A stretch of 64,000 nucleotides of DNA from Paludibacter sp. (GCA_028690665.1 JAQVAV010000001.1:124001-188000); one strand, 5' to 3'; positions 48,066-58,157 are shown, counted from the first letter of the stretch. Notes: generated by a model from the sequence alone, not told the origin. Made by a program: numbers and translations.

Positions 48066-48092
48066 ATTATTTTATCTGTTAATTTTGTTTTT

Positions 48093-49640
48093 TTACTTTG
48101 CATAATTATATCCGTATTTATCGTAAAGTTGAGATAAGTGTGTTAACCGATGCAGAAAATCAGTATAATTCATCCTTTCAGGCTCTGACCACTGAACTTC
48201 GGATAAAGCCGCAAGTCGTGGCAACAACATATATTGAACCCGCTCGAAAGTCGGCATATATTCGGTCCAGACATTTGCCTGAACACCTAGAATGTGAGAA
48301 ACTTCGGTTGAGTCAAATTCTTCGGGAACCGGTTGAAAAGAATAGACTTTATCAATCGGAGTTCTTTCTTCCTGATCGTAGTCAAAATAGCAATGAGAAG
48401 TAGGAGACAGTATGGCATCATGCCCCTGATGAACCGCTTCTACAGCACCTTCCATGCCGCGCCATGAATGTACTATTGCGTCCGGGCCTAATCCGCCTTC
48501 AAGTATTTCGTCCCAACCAATTACTCTGCGTCCCTTTTTTGCCAGAAAATTTTCAACCGACACCATAATGTAGCTTTGTAATTTCTGCTCAGCCGAATGT
48601 GTTGAATCGGCGACAATACGCAATTCTTTTATTTTGGCCTGACATTTAGGGCATACTTTCCAACGTTCTTTGGGGCATTCATCTCCGCCAATATGAATAT
48701 ATTTTGATGGAAACAGATCTACAATTTCGGAAAAGACATCATGCAAAAAATTCATTGTTTCAGAATTTCCGGCACACAAAACATCTGCAGGTCCACCCCA
48801 TACTTCCCAAACTTTATACGGACCACCGGTGCAACCTAACTCAGGATAAGATGCTAATGCTGCGGTTGTGTGTCCCGGCACGTCTATTTCGGGAATGATA
48901 GTTATATACCGGTCTTGCGCATATTTTACAATATCCCGAATTTCGTTCTGCGTATAGAAACCGCAATACTGTTTGCCGTCCCCATTGGTTTGTGCCCTGC
49001 AAGAACCAATGGAAGTTAGTTTTGGACGTGACTTTATTTCGATACGCCAACCCTGATCGTCGGTCAAATGCCAATGAAAATAATTGCCATTATGAAGAGC
49101 AATAATGTCGATATATTTTTTGATAGAATCAGCAGGAAAAAAATGTCTTGAAACATCAAGATGCACTCCACGGTAACTGAAACGGGGACTGTCTTCAACT
49201 TTACCTGCCGGGATTTCAACTTCACAGGTTTGTAGAATTGGCAGGGATTTGCGTAAAGTCTGTATCCCATAGAATACTCCCTCGGGAGAATTCCCAGTGA
49301 TATGTATCCTCTTTTTATTAACTATTAAAGTGTATTTCTCTGCATTGGCAGCTGCATTGTTTTCAGCAATAAGACTTATTACATTGTTTCGTTGTGGTAT
49401 CTTTGTCAGTTTTAGATTAATTCCACAAATATCCTCAATGTAATGCTGAAGAAATGCTGCATTGCGTTCCAGTCCTTTTTGATAATATATTTTGGTTTTA
49501 TTGTTTAAAATAAATGGAGTGGATGAACTAAGTTCAATTTTTTGTGGTATTGGTATTACATTGAAATCTGCTTTTGGTATCGCTGCAAATGTTCCATTTA
49601 TACCTAAAAATGATATAATTGCTATAAATATTTTTTTCAT
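48093..49640 (-). CDS. Beta-N-acetylhexosaminidase (GH20)
   Basis: Removes terminal beta-linked GlcNAc or GalNAc. A signal peptide (ends G-T-F-A-A) is followed by a GH20b domain to about residue 150 and a catalytic barrel with R-G-V-H-L-D-V-S-R-H-F-F, H-W-H-L-T-D-D-Q-G-W, and the catalytic pair D320-E321 in H-I-G-G-D-E-C-P. W-T-E-Y and L-P-R-L-A-A-L-S-E-V-Q-W complete the active site near the C-terminus. At 515 residues it lacks additional domains and is probably periplasmic. It is the entry point for the amino-sugar genes downstream in the operon. Confidence 0.95.
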   Translation of the reverse strand: MKKIFIAIISFLGINGTFAAIPKADFNVIPIPQKIELSSSTPFILNNKTKIYYQKGLERNAAFLQHYIEDICGINLKLTKIPQRNNVISLIAENNAAANAEKYTLIVNKKRIHITGNSPEGVFYGIQTLRKSLPILQTCEVEIPAGKVEDSPRFSYRGVHLDVSRHFFPADSIKKYIDIIALHNGNYFHWHLTDDQGWRIEIKSRPKLTSIGSCRAQTNGDGKQYCGFYTQNEIRDIVKYAQDRYITIIPEIDVPGHTTAALASYPELGCTGGPYKVWEVWGGPADVLCAGNSETMNFLHDVFSEIVDLFPSKYIHIGGDECPKERWKVCPKCQAKIKELRIVADSTHSAEQKLQSYIMVSVENFLAKKGRRVIGWDEILEGGLGPDAIVHSWRGMEGAVEAVHQGHDAILSPTSHCYFDYDQEERTPIDKVYSFQPVPEEFDSTEVSHILGVQANVWTEYMPTFERVQYMLLPRLAALSEVQWSEPERMNYTDFLHRLTHLSQLYDKYGYNYAK

Positions 49641-49737
49641 TTTTAAAATAATATCTGTTTTCTAATCAATTATCCAGATTATCAACATTGCTTTTAATAA
49701 AAACTTTTTTTTAGTTATTTCTTTTAAGTCAGGGCGT

Positions 49738-52269
49738 TTATAGTTTTATTACTTTCATTTTCTCTGTAAATCCGTTTTCTCCATCAACTTTTACTACGTA
49801 AGTTCCTTTGTTTAAACCTGATCCAAATCTGGTCTGAGATAAATTGTCGGATAAATCTGTGGTTTCAACAATTTTACCCAACAAGTCGTATACTACAATA
49901 TGCGAAATTGAAACGGGAGCCTGAATTAGAAAATCTGTGGAAGAAGGATTGGGCGAAATATTGGCAGATAGAGTATCAATTTTTTTTATATCACTTGTAA
50001 TATCTTCGTTGTATATATAGTTAAATCTCCCTCCTGGTGCAACATCTCCATTTACATAAAAATCCATGATATTTCCATCTTCCTGCATATTGTCACTCCA
50101 TTTAAATTCGAGATTTATAAGGCTGCTATTTGTTAATCCAAGTAACGAACGTTTAATTTTTATAACAAGCGTTTTCCCATCAATTATATATTCTGCAGCT
50201 CCGGCTTTTTCCCATTCCCAAGAGTTTGTACTTTTTTCAATTGTAGCCGAGTCTTCGGGACTGGTTCTGTTTATCACATAGTCATAGCCTTCCCAACCTG
50301 TTGTTTTATCTCTGTCCACATCAATAAAAAGCCGCATCCATTTTGCATCCGATTTATCTGTCAGGTTATCTGCTGTTTCCACATAAAAATATATGTACGA
50401 AGGATCTCTGGCTACTTTTGCCCCGACAATATCGTTTCTACCTGTTGTATTGGTATAAATCAACGATCCCTGCCCGGAGGCATTTCGGTGTTGAACGTTG
50501 CCTTTGTATGATTTGTATTCTGGAGTAACATCGTTCCAGCTTGTTATATCTTGCATATCGATGGTTTTTGCAGCAGATACAATGTCCGCAGATTCCATTC
50601 CTTTGAACCGGCGAATGTTGCTAACAAGTTGCATGTAATAAACATCTCCTTTGTTTCCCCATGATTTTACGGGTTCTATATCCCGGCTTTTTTCAGCAGA
50701 ATATTGATCTACAAATGCCATAGGTATTCCCCAATTAGACCAACGACCGGCAGTCCATTCATTCCAGCCAGTTACAAATACCAAATCCGGATCAAGGTTA
50801 TGGGCTCTTTCCCATTGTTCCTGAAAGTTAAGTCCTTTGTAATATGCCTCAGCTGATTCGTCCTGCTTATTTGCTTGTGTGTAGCTACGTCCATAAGTTT
50901 CATAAACAGCCCCATCTTTAAATTCAGGCATATTAAATGCACAATTACGGCCTCCTGTATTGTCACATGCATTTTGTGCAACTCCGACTGTCACTTCTTC
51001 ATAACCTCCTGCTGCTTTAGAAACATATCCATGCTGTGGAGCAGTCTCTAGCCAACCCCATTGATCACTTCGTTGTGGACCTGACACATAATCAGGTTGT
51101 CCTGGTCTAAAGGTGAAGAAATTCTGTATTTCGGTTATCCTAGCTTTATTAACTCCGTCTGTTGAAACTTGTATAGGAACAGTAGTTGTTCCTGTTGTTA
51201 AAGGAGTGAAATTGTCTGTTGAAGAACCATAAGAGATTTGACTATCATAATAACCACTTACTGAAGAACCTCCGAAAAAACTAAGCGTACCACTAGGTGC
51301 TGTCCCATCTGTAAATTTCCATACTCCGACTGTTTCAGTCCCATTTGACAAATTCCAAATATACTTACCAGCAGGTTGTGTTGGGAAAGTTAGTGTGATA
51401 TATGAATTGTCTGCAAAATCAACAATAGTATCTACAGCAATCGGAGTGCCTTCCAAACTTTTAATACTGGATGTGTCCCATTTGTAAAGACTAAATGTCA
51501 GACTTCCAATATTATTTCCCCAACTTGGGCAGTGTGCACTGATAGCAGAAAATGAGGAATCTGCGGTGAATCTTAAACTGGCATTATTCCCGGGTTGAGT
51601 TGCCATTTCTGGATATGCCATGATCAGAGGTTTTCCATTCCACATAAACCATAAGTCCTTATAAAGTTCTGGTTTGTATAAATCAGTATATAGTTCATTG
51701 ATCGCTGTAACTCCACCTGAAGTTGAACTAAATGGCAATAAAAAAGCTATCTGAGGTGTGTTTACTCCATCTTTTCTCGCTTGTTCCCACACTTTTAACA
51801 ATTCAGTATAGGAAGATTTCCATGTATAAGAACCGTTTGTGCAGTCAAAAAAAACCACATCAACACCTGCATCTGCTAGCATTTCGGCGTGTTTACGTAA
51901 AACCCAGTCGTCGGTTGTTCGATAATAACCAAACAGTGGTTGATCCCACCAGAAATTTCCACCTTCAATTCCTTGCCAAAGAGCATTGTTGGGATTTGTT
52001 GCAGCAGTGGGATCTTGCAACAGAATTTGTGAAATATCCATTACTTCAGATACAGCCAATGCATCGCAATGCCACGTCCAATAAAACAGACCTACATATT
52101 TTCCTGCTCGTGCGCCGCCAACTTCTGTTGCATTAGGCAATTTACGTCCCAAACCATCTGTTGCCGCCCATTGATTACTGATTGTTTGAGCTGACAGAGT
52201 GGAAAATGTCCCAAGAAGTAGGAATATGTTTACCACAAAAAATAACTTGAAAATATCGTTTGTTCTCAT
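49738..52269 (-). CDS. Secreted GH71/GH99-like protein with inserted domain, CBM9-like domain and type IX sorting signal
   Basis: A paralogue of the 31173 gene, 843 residues. Signal peptide ends L-S-A-Q. Barrel motifs correspond: L-F-Y-W-T-W-H, G-V-D-V-V-F-F-D-C-T, W-N-G-K-P-L-I-M, and G-W-N-E-W-T-A-G-R-W. Between the G-K-P-L strand and the next barrel strand (F-F-T-F-R-P-G) lie about 155 extra residues (about 225-380) with beta-sandwich character (G-K-Y-I-W-N-L-S-N-G-T, G-V-W-K-F-T-D-G) that the paralogue lacks. A CBM9-like domain follows at about 570-760 (M-R-L-F-I-D-V-D-R-D-K-T-T-G-W-E-G-Y-D), then a type IX sorting domain (I-S-P-N-P-S-S-T-D-F-L). Function is as uncertain as for its paralogue. 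Confidence 0.72.
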   Translation of the reverse strand: MRTNDIFKLFFVVNIFLLLGTFSTLSAQTISNQWAATDGLGRKLPNATEVGGARAGKYVGLFYWTWHCDALAVSEVMDISQILLQDPTAATNPNNALWQGIEGGNFWWDQPLFGYYRTTDDWVLRKHAEMLADAGVDVVFFDCTNGSYTWKSSYTELLKVWEQARKDGVNTPQIAFLLPFSSTSGGVTAINELYTDLYKPELYKDLWFMWNGKPLIMAYPEMATQPGNNASLRFTADSSFSAISAHCPSWGNNIGSLTFSLYKWDTSSIKSLEGTPIAVDTIVDFADNSYITLTFPTQPAGKYIWNLSNGTETVGVWKFTDGTAPSGTLSFFGGSSVSGYYDSQISYGSSTDNFTPLTTGTTTVPIQVSTDGVNKARITEIQNFFTFRPGQPDYVSGPQRSDQWGWLETAPQHGYVSKAAGGYEEVTVGVAQNACDNTGGRNCAFNMPEFKDGAVYETYGRSYTQANKQDESAEAYYKGLNFQEQWERAHNLDPDLVFVTGWNEWTAGRWSNWGIPMAFVDQYSAEKSRDIEPVKSWGNKGDVYYMQLVSNIRRFKGMESADIVSAAKTIDMQDITSWNDVTPEYKSYKGNVQHRNASGQGSLIYTNTTGRNDIVGAKVARDPSYIYFYVETADNLTDKSDAKWMRLFIDVDRDKTTGWEGYDYVINRTSPEDSATIEKSTNSWEWEKAGAAEYIIDGKTLVIKIKRSLLGLTNSSLINLEFKWSDNMQEDGNIMDFYVNGDVAPGGRFNYIYNEDITSDIKKIDTLSANISPNPSSTDFLIQAPVSISHIVVYDLLGKIVETTDLSDNLSQTRFGSGLNKGTYVVKVDGENGFTEKMKVIKL

Positions 52270-52295
52270 TGAAATTAATGTGTTTTGATGTTACT

Positions 52296-55103
52296 TCAAT
52301 TTTCTATCTTAAACTTATAATTACCTTGCGGCACAGTTACCACATAATAACCGTCTTTTATTTCTGAAAATTTTACAATATCCGAATCTTTAATTGGAGC
52401 ATTGTTTTCTGTTACAGCTGAATCAACATTTTTTATCGGAATATGTATTGTTGCGGTACTACCAACAGGAACTGTTACATTCATTTCCAGATTATTACCA
52501 GATTGTTTGATTTCAGAAACGACTTTTCCGTAAGGTGTAACGCTTGAATAATAAACTTCGGGTAACTGTTTGTTCAGGATTGGTTTTATGATAATGTGTT
52601 TAAAACCGGGCTGATTTATATCAACGTTTACTCCGGCAAGAATCCGATAAAACCAGGTCAACCCTCCTCCAAACATTGGATGATTATGAGAGTCTCTTCC
52701 GTCCCATTGTTCCCAGGTTACAGTAGCTCCTTGTTTTATCCAGTTCCCGAAACTAGGGAAATCTTCCTGATTCATAGCAGCATAAGCAATATCATTAAGT
52801 CCGTTTTGCGCCAATGTTTCGAAAAGAAATTGAGTTCCGAAAATACCTGTATTCAAGTGGTTGTTATATTTTACTGAAATTTCGTTTTTCAATGTTGCCA
52901 CTACATCATTGTATCTGTCGGACGGAACCCCTAAAACCAAAGCATAAACATTACTACCAAAATCGCCATAAGATTTTAGCTGAGGGTTATAAAATTTCTT
53001 ATTAAAAGCCCGTTTTACTTTTTCGGCAATGGATGCATAATAGTCGGCATCGCTCTGTAAATTCATTACCCGGGCCGCTTTTGCTGTAAAATCAGCGCAA
53101 CGCCACAAATAAAATGTGTGAACGAGTTCCTCGGATGGAATGCTGAATGCCGGAGCCCAATCGCCCAAGTTAAGCCAATAGTTGGGTTGGGTTGAATTGA
53201 GATTTGCACGCTGTGCAAGCATAGTACCGTCAGGAGTTAACCATGTCAGCATATAACGAACCTGCTCTTTCATGGCATAATAATTATCCGCAATCATTTT
53301 TCTGTCGCCATAGTGTAGGTAAAACTCCCATGGCATAATGTTCATGGCTGCTCCCCATGGAACACCACCACCACAGCCCGGTTGCCAGGGTGCCCCGTTA
53401 GGTACGTACCCGGTTTCAACATTCTGAGCATTTCTGATATCACGGATCCATTTTTGATAAAAGGCAGCGGCATCGAAGTTGTACATAACAGTTGTGCAAG
53501 CCACTTGTCCATCGCCTGTATATGGTGAACGTTCGCGATGTGGGCAATCACTGGCTATGCAGCCATGCATATTGTCAGTCTGGCTTTGTTGCCATATCTG
53601 GTTTATTTTGTTGAATAATTCGTTAGATGTTTTGAATTCAGCATTCAATTTGACATCTGTATTAACAGCCTCTGCTGTTATGTTTTTAACTGAAAGATTT
53701 TTCACACCCGAAATAATGGCTTTGCTGAAAACATACCATGTGAACCTTGGTGCATAACTTTCTTTTCCCGTTCCTTTAAAAATGTATTTATATACTCCAA
53801 GCGGCGATTCGCAGATATACTTGACATTTAACGTGTCGCCTTTGTTGCCCTGAATGTCTTTGAAGTGAAGCCATCCTGAAATTTCTTTGGCAAATTCAAC
53901 TTCATAAGTTCCATCTTCGAGTTTTTTGAGCGATGTGGGTTTCAGCACTTCTGTAATTTTGTCTGTGGGAGATGTGTTGGCCGTGAGTTTTCCTTCAGGA
54001 GCTTTTCGGTATGTGGCATTACTCCAGTCAGAATCATTGTATTCTGTACTGCCCCAATCTTTGATTTCTTTGTTGGCATCGTAAACTTCTCCATCAAAAA
54101 CGCCATCGAGCACAATAGGTGATTCTGTCACTTTCCAAGTGTCGTCTGTGCAGATTAGTTCTTTTGAATGGTCGGCATAGGTTACTTCTATCTGACATAA
54201 AAAACGGGGAGAACCAAATGGGCAAACCCAGCTTGTAGAGCAATCGTAAAACCCATTTCCTAAAATTGCTCCAGCAACATTCTCTGTTCCTTTGAGCATA
54301 TTTGTTATATCATAAGCCAGATACATGACCCGATAGTCACGAAATTTGTTATCGATAGAAATTCCGTAGTTTTTGATGTCGTCACGAACTGTATAATCTG
54401 TGAAGTTAGGAACCAAATAATCATCTCCAACTTTTTTACCATTCATATAAAATTCAAAGTACCCCAAACCCGTTACAAAAGCCTTGGCTGAGACAACATT
54501 ATCTTTTAATTTGAAGGTTTTACGAAAGAGTGGTGCTGCATAATGTCTTTGTTCATATTGATCCGGACTAAGCACTTTTATGGGAGCTTCACCCTGCCAG
54601 GGGGTTCCAATCCATTGAGCTTTCCATTCGTCAGTGTTTAGTAAACCCATGCCCCAAAATGCAGGAGAACTCCAAGAAGATGCTTTTCCCTGATTGTCCC
54701 AAACCATAACACGCCACCAATAATTCTGCCCCGATTGTAACTGATTTCCATTGTAACTTATAAGGCGTGATTCTGAAGACATTTGTTTTCCACTGTCCCA
54801 TGCGTCATAATTTTCTTTTTGTAGTTTTTCTTTGGATGTTGACACCACAATACGGTATGCTTGTTGCGAAAGTCCACGGTCGCGACTTGAATTTACTTCG
54901 TTAATCCATGAGAGTCGTGGCGATAACGCATCAACAACAGTCGGATTATCCAGGTACTCACATCTCAGAGAACCCGGAGTTATTTTTCCGGAAGCTGACA
55001 CGCTCATATAAACAAATATCAATATTCCGAGATAAAATATTTTGCGTTTTATTGTACAATAGCTTTGAGCAAATAAAGATCTGAATATATTAATGATCAT
55101 CAT
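52296..55103 (-). CDS. Alpha-L-rhamnosidase (GH78)
   Basis: Hydrolyses terminal alpha-L-rhamnose. The 935-residue protein shows the full GH78 order: N-terminal Fn3-like domain (L-R-C-E-Y-L-D-N-P ... P-R-L-S-W, about 45-150), the rhamnosidase N-domain (about 175-345, A-F-V-T-G-L-G-Y-F-E-F-Y-M-N-G), a concanavalin-like domain, the (alpha/alpha)6 catalytic barrel from about 510 (C-P-H-R-E-R-S-P-Y-T-G-D-G-Q, with W-E-Q-W-D-G later), and a C-terminal beta domain (P-L-L-like I-K-P-I-L). The start codon lies directly after the stop of the upstream gene, so translation is coupled. The signal peptide is preceded by a 20-residue polar stretch, so a later start is possible. Confidence 0.92.
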   Translation of the reverse strand: MMIINIFRSLFAQSYCTIKRKIFYLGILIFVYMSVSASGKITPGSLRCEYLDNPTVVDALSPRLSWINEVNSSRDRGLSQQAYRIVVSTSKEKLQKENYDAWDSGKQMSSESRLISYNGNQLQSGQNYWWRVMVWDNQGKASSWSSPAFWGMGLLNTDEWKAQWIGTPWQGEAPIKVLSPDQYEQRHYAAPLFRKTFKLKDNVVSAKAFVTGLGYFEFYMNGKKVGDDYLVPNFTDYTVRDDIKNYGISIDNKFRDYRVMYLAYDITNMLKGTENVAGAILGNGFYDCSTSWVCPFGSPRFLCQIEVTYADHSKELICTDDTWKVTESPIVLDGVFDGEVYDANKEIKDWGSTEYNDSDWSNATYRKAPEGKLTANTSPTDKITEVLKPTSLKKLEDGTYEVEFAKEISGWLHFKDIQGNKGDTLNVKYICESPLGVYKYIFKGTGKESYAPRFTWYVFSKAIISGVKNLSVKNITAEAVNTDVKLNAEFKTSNELFNKINQIWQQSQTDNMHGCIASDCPHRERSPYTGDGQVACTTVMYNFDAAAFYQKWIRDIRNAQNVETGYVPNGAPWQPGCGGGVPWGAAMNIMPWEFYLHYGDRKMIADNYYAMKEQVRYMLTWLTPDGTMLAQRANLNSTQPNYWLNLGDWAPAFSIPSEELVHTFYLWRCADFTAKAARVMNLQSDADYYASIAEKVKRAFNKKFYNPQLKSYGDFGSNVYALVLGVPSDRYNDVVATLKNEISVKYNNHLNTGIFGTQFLFETLAQNGLNDIAYAAMNQEDFPSFGNWIKQGATVTWEQWDGRDSHNHPMFGGGLTWFYRILAGVNVDINQPGFKHIIIKPILNKQLPEVYYSSVTPYGKVVSEIKQSGNNLEMNVTVPVGSTATIHIPIKNVDSAVTENNAPIKDSDIVKFSEIKDGYYVVTVPQGNYKFKIEN

Positions 55104-56777
55104 TTAATTTTTAAATAATAAAGATATTTCTTTTCGACTAGGTTCTATTCTGAAAACTTTGCCGGAAGTATCTTTGCAATCGATAAAAGAACCACCTCTA
55201 CAAGAAACCTTATAATCGAAAGATTTCTCCTGAGCATTTATCGTTGATTTTGTGATTTCAGTAAAAGGTAATTTAGCTTCTGATGCAACAGACATTTCCA
55301 AGTACCATTTTAGTTTTAGCTGATCTTTTGAAATACATTTCATGCTCACTTTATCCTGATCGAAAGTCATTATAAACGATGAGTTTGGTATTTCCAAAGG
55401 CCATTCTACCAAGAGTCGTTTGCCTTTTTGGCTGATTTTGGGTGTTCCCCCTTTAGCTTCAACCATTTTCCCGTTTTTATCAGCATAGTACAGACGAAGT
55501 CCGGCTAATTGTTGGTCTGTGCTCCAAACATTTCCATCAATAAAAGGTAATGTCATAAAAGTACAATTTGGAGTTGTGCATACATTCTCAATATAATTAG
55601 ATGCAAAATTTTCGTTGAACAAATGAACATCTCTGAATCTGAATAAATTTTTCTCCCAAAGTAAATTTGCCCGGTAGTATTTGCTGTTGTACCAAACTGT
55701 TTTTTTATCGTTACTTGTATAATCTGTTAGTGCGCTTATGGCGGTTGGAGGAGTCATGGAGAAATTATCTTTATACCATTTCCCTGTTTCAGATAAAGTT
55801 TCAATGCGAATTTGTCCTTCTTTCTGTAATTCAGCAAGTAAAGGCATTTGCATTTCCAACCCTTTTTTCATAGGGCCCCAAGTAAATGAGTTTTCCTGTC
55901 CGGCTTGTGTGTACGAGAATGTCATGCAAGGATCTTTGAACATAGAGTTGAAAAACCATTTTACCCATTCTTCAGAACCACCAGCATTACCATATACAGG
56001 TTCCAATGTAATTACACCTTGATGATTTCCACCTATACCTAAATCGTATTGGTATATAGGGTCGCTACCTAACATACGAAATACTGGAACCTGAATTTGT
56101 TCACTTTTTGTTTGAGCCGGCATATATACATTTTTTTTGCTAGGATAGTATCCTTGTCCCCAATATCCACCCCACATGGTATATCCATCAGTTCCAATCT
56201 GATCCCGACAGTTTGCTGATGCAACTATATTGTATTTATCGTGCATATAAGCCAAAGTGTGGGCATCGATAAACCAGCATGCAATTGCTGTGGGATATTT
56301 TCCAAAAATCTCTTTGAATTTTTCCATGTACACATCTACCAGTTTTTCCCTCTCTTTCGGAGTATAAGCAATGGAAAAACCAACGTTGGCATGCCAGTCC
56401 CATGGATATTGTCCACGCCATTTTATTCCGGCGGCTTCAACCTGAGGCTGAGTTATTTCCCACCAACCCCCAATTTCGGTTCCGGGTAAAACATCGTTTT
56501 TTAATAGTTTTTGATATGATGGTGATATCAGAGCATCGTATTGCAATAAATAGGTTCCTTTTATGCCATACTTGTTCAATAGTTTTACTTCCTCAACAAC
56601 TGTTTGATACAAAACCTCATCTGTTATAGCATCAATACGTGGTTCTGTTTGTCGAATGAAATTGACTACATTGACAATTCTGGGAGCAGATTCCCCTTTG
56701 TCTTTTGCATTTGTTTCTATACTGAAAAATATAAAAATGAAGATCAGAATATATAGTTTCTTCAATAATGTTGTCAT
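55104..56777 (-). CDS. Exported protein with polysaccharide deacetylase/glycoside hydrolase-like (beta/alpha) fold
   Basis: A 557-residue protein with a signal peptide (ends E-T-N-A). The first 330 residues look like a beta/alpha barrel of the glycoside hydrolase/deacetylase (NodB or GH38/57-like) superfamily: V-N-F-I-R-Q-T-E-P-R, K-Y-G-I-K-G-T-Y-L-L-Q-Y-D-A-L, E-I-G-G-W-W-E, D-W-H-A-N-V-G-F and A-C-W-F-I-D-A-H-T. Several His and Asp residues in these blocks could bind metal. Residues about 370-557 are a beta-rich domain. I cannot name a family with certainty. Its place between GH37 and GH78 genes, with tight spacing, points to a role in debranching or deacetylating the same glycan. Confidence 0.6.
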   Translation of the reverse strand: MTTLLKKLYILIFIFIFFSIETNAKDKGESAPRIVNVVNFIRQTEPRIDAITDEVLYQTVVEEVKLLNKYGIKGTYLLQYDALISPSYQKLLKNDVLPGTEIGGWWEITQPQVEAAGIKWRGQYPWDWHANVGFSIAYTPKEREKLVDVYMEKFKEIFGKYPTAIACWFIDAHTLAYMHDKYNIVASANCRDQIGTDGYTMWGGYWGQGYYPSKKNVYMPAQTKSEQIQVPVFRMLGSDPIYQYDLGIGGNHQGVITLEPVYGNAGGSEEWVKWFFNSMFKDPCMTFSYTQAGQENSFTWGPMKKGLEMQMPLLAELQKEGQIRIETLSETGKWYKDNFSMTPPTAISALTDYTSNDKKTVWYNSKYYRANLLWEKNLFRFRDVHLFNENFASNYIENVCTTPNCTFMTLPFIDGNVWSTDQQLAGLRLYYADKNGKMVEAKGGTPKISQKGKRLLVEWPLEIPNSSFIMTFDQDKVSMKCISKDQLKLKWYLEMSVASEAKLPFTEITKSTINAQEKSFDYKVSCRGGSFIDCKDTSGKVFRIEPSRKEISLLFKN

Positions 56778-56829
56778 AAAATGGATATTAAATAATTTGT
56801 AAATACAGTCATTTATAAGTTGTTATATT

Positions 56830-58128
56830 TCATCTATTATAACAGTAGTCAAATGCATATATATACACTCCGGCGGTCCAGCCCATAAAAGCGCCGGGCA
56901 TTCTATATTCGTCTTTCACGTCAATATCTCCACTGACTGCGTTATATTTTTCCCATAAATTTCCGGTTTTTTTATAAATGCCGGCCATACTCTGAACGTA
57001 CTTTTCAGCCAGTCTAAAAGCCGCTTTTTTATAACCATAATTATCTAAGCCTTTTATTACAAGATAATTAAGCGGAGCCCAGCCGTTCGGATAATCCCAT
57101 TGGTAGGTGCGGTTACGTTCCTTATATTCGCAAGTTGCCACGCCATTGGCACATTCAAGTCTGTTCAGATTACGATATATGATTTTTGCCTGTTTTTTAG
57201 AGGCTAACTTGACAAACAAAGTATTGAATACGGCCGCTGAAAATACTGAAGAGCGACGGTTGCGAACATAGTCATAATCATAAAAAAGCTTGTCTTCGGG
57301 ATTCAGACACAACTTATTCATCAATGCTTTACGTTGGGATGCAATTTTGAGCCACTTGCCAGCTCCTTTACTACCTGTTTCACGATAGAAATAGGCAAAA
57401 TTCTGTTCATATCCGTAAAGATTAGCATTCAAATCCACCGGGTTGAAATCTTCACATCTTGAATCAAAACGCGGGTTAAAATCCCAGCCTGACTCTGCTT
57501 CGGCAAGCAAATGTGATGCAAGGGTTAAACGTTCTTCATCGTTATGATAATCGTTTGGATTTAAGCCGAGCCGTCCAACCACATAATTGTAGAATGACAT
57601 TAAATCTGCTTTGTCTGCATTATTGGAATATCTATTGAGTCCTGAAGAAGTTATGCGCTTGGTCATCCAGAAATGATATTCCTTTTCAAGAATTTTGCAG
57701 GCATGCGCTAACCAAGTTTTATCGTGTGTCGCTTCATACACTTCCCTCACCATCATGCTTGCATACGGAGGTTGCGATCTGTTCAACATTCCTTTATTGC
57801 TCGCGTTGGGCATATATCCGAATTTGTCAATTAAGGACAGAATGTTATCTATATTGTTTTTTGCTTGTTCAATGTTTCCATCCAGCAAAAGGCCTACATT
57901 AGTAAAGTAAGTATCCCAGTAAAATAAATTCTGAAAACCATTGACAATACAAGGCACACTAAATGGATATGGCAAGGCTATATTCCCTAAAGTATCTTTT
58001 TGACATACACGAACTGTTTTAGGCATATCTCTGTCGATATATGCTTTAAGTTCTTTTGCATCGGATGATATTTGCGCTGTAACTGATTGAACGCAAATTA
58101 GTAATAATATGTAAATGAAGTTCCGCAT
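56830..58128 (-). CDS. Trehalase-like glycoside hydrolase (GH37)
   Basis: An exported 432-residue enzyme. Signal peptide ends S-V-T-A-Q. GH37 motifs are visible: L-F-Y-W-D-T-Y-F (signature 1), Q-P-P-Y, S-G-W-D-F-N-P-R-F (with the candidate acid Asp), Q-W-D-Y-P-N-G-W-A-P (signature 2) and L-W-E-K-Y-N-A near the C-terminus. The length is shorter than classical trehalases (about 540), mainly because the N-terminal lead is short. It should cleave alpha,alpha-trehalose or a related alpha-glucoside in the periplasm. It lies 52 bp before the deacetylase-fold gene and 29 bp after the GH3 remnant. Confidence 0.85.
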   Translation of the reverse strand: MRNFIYILLLICVQSVTAQISSDAKELKAYIDRDMPKTVRVCQKDTLGNIALPYPFSVPCIVNGFQNLFYWDTYFTNVGLLLDGNIEQAKNNIDNILSLIDKFGYMPNASNKGMLNRSQPPYASMMVREVYEATHDKTWLAHACKILEKEYHFWMTKRITSSGLNRYSNNADKADLMSFYNYVVGRLGLNPNDYHNDEERLTLASHLLAEAESGWDFNPRFDSRCEDFNPVDLNANLYGYEQNFAYFYRETGSKGAGKWLKIASQRKALMNKLCLNPEDKLFYDYDYVRNRRSSVFSAAVFNTLFVKLASKKQAKIIYRNLNRLECANGVATCEYKERNRTYQWDYPNGWAPLNYLVIKGLDNYGYKKAAFRLAEKYVQSMAGIYKKTGNLWEKYNAVSGDIDVKDEYRMPGAFMGWTAGVYIYAFDYCYNR

Positions 58129-58157
58129 TAAAATTTATACAATTTATGGCACTGTCA

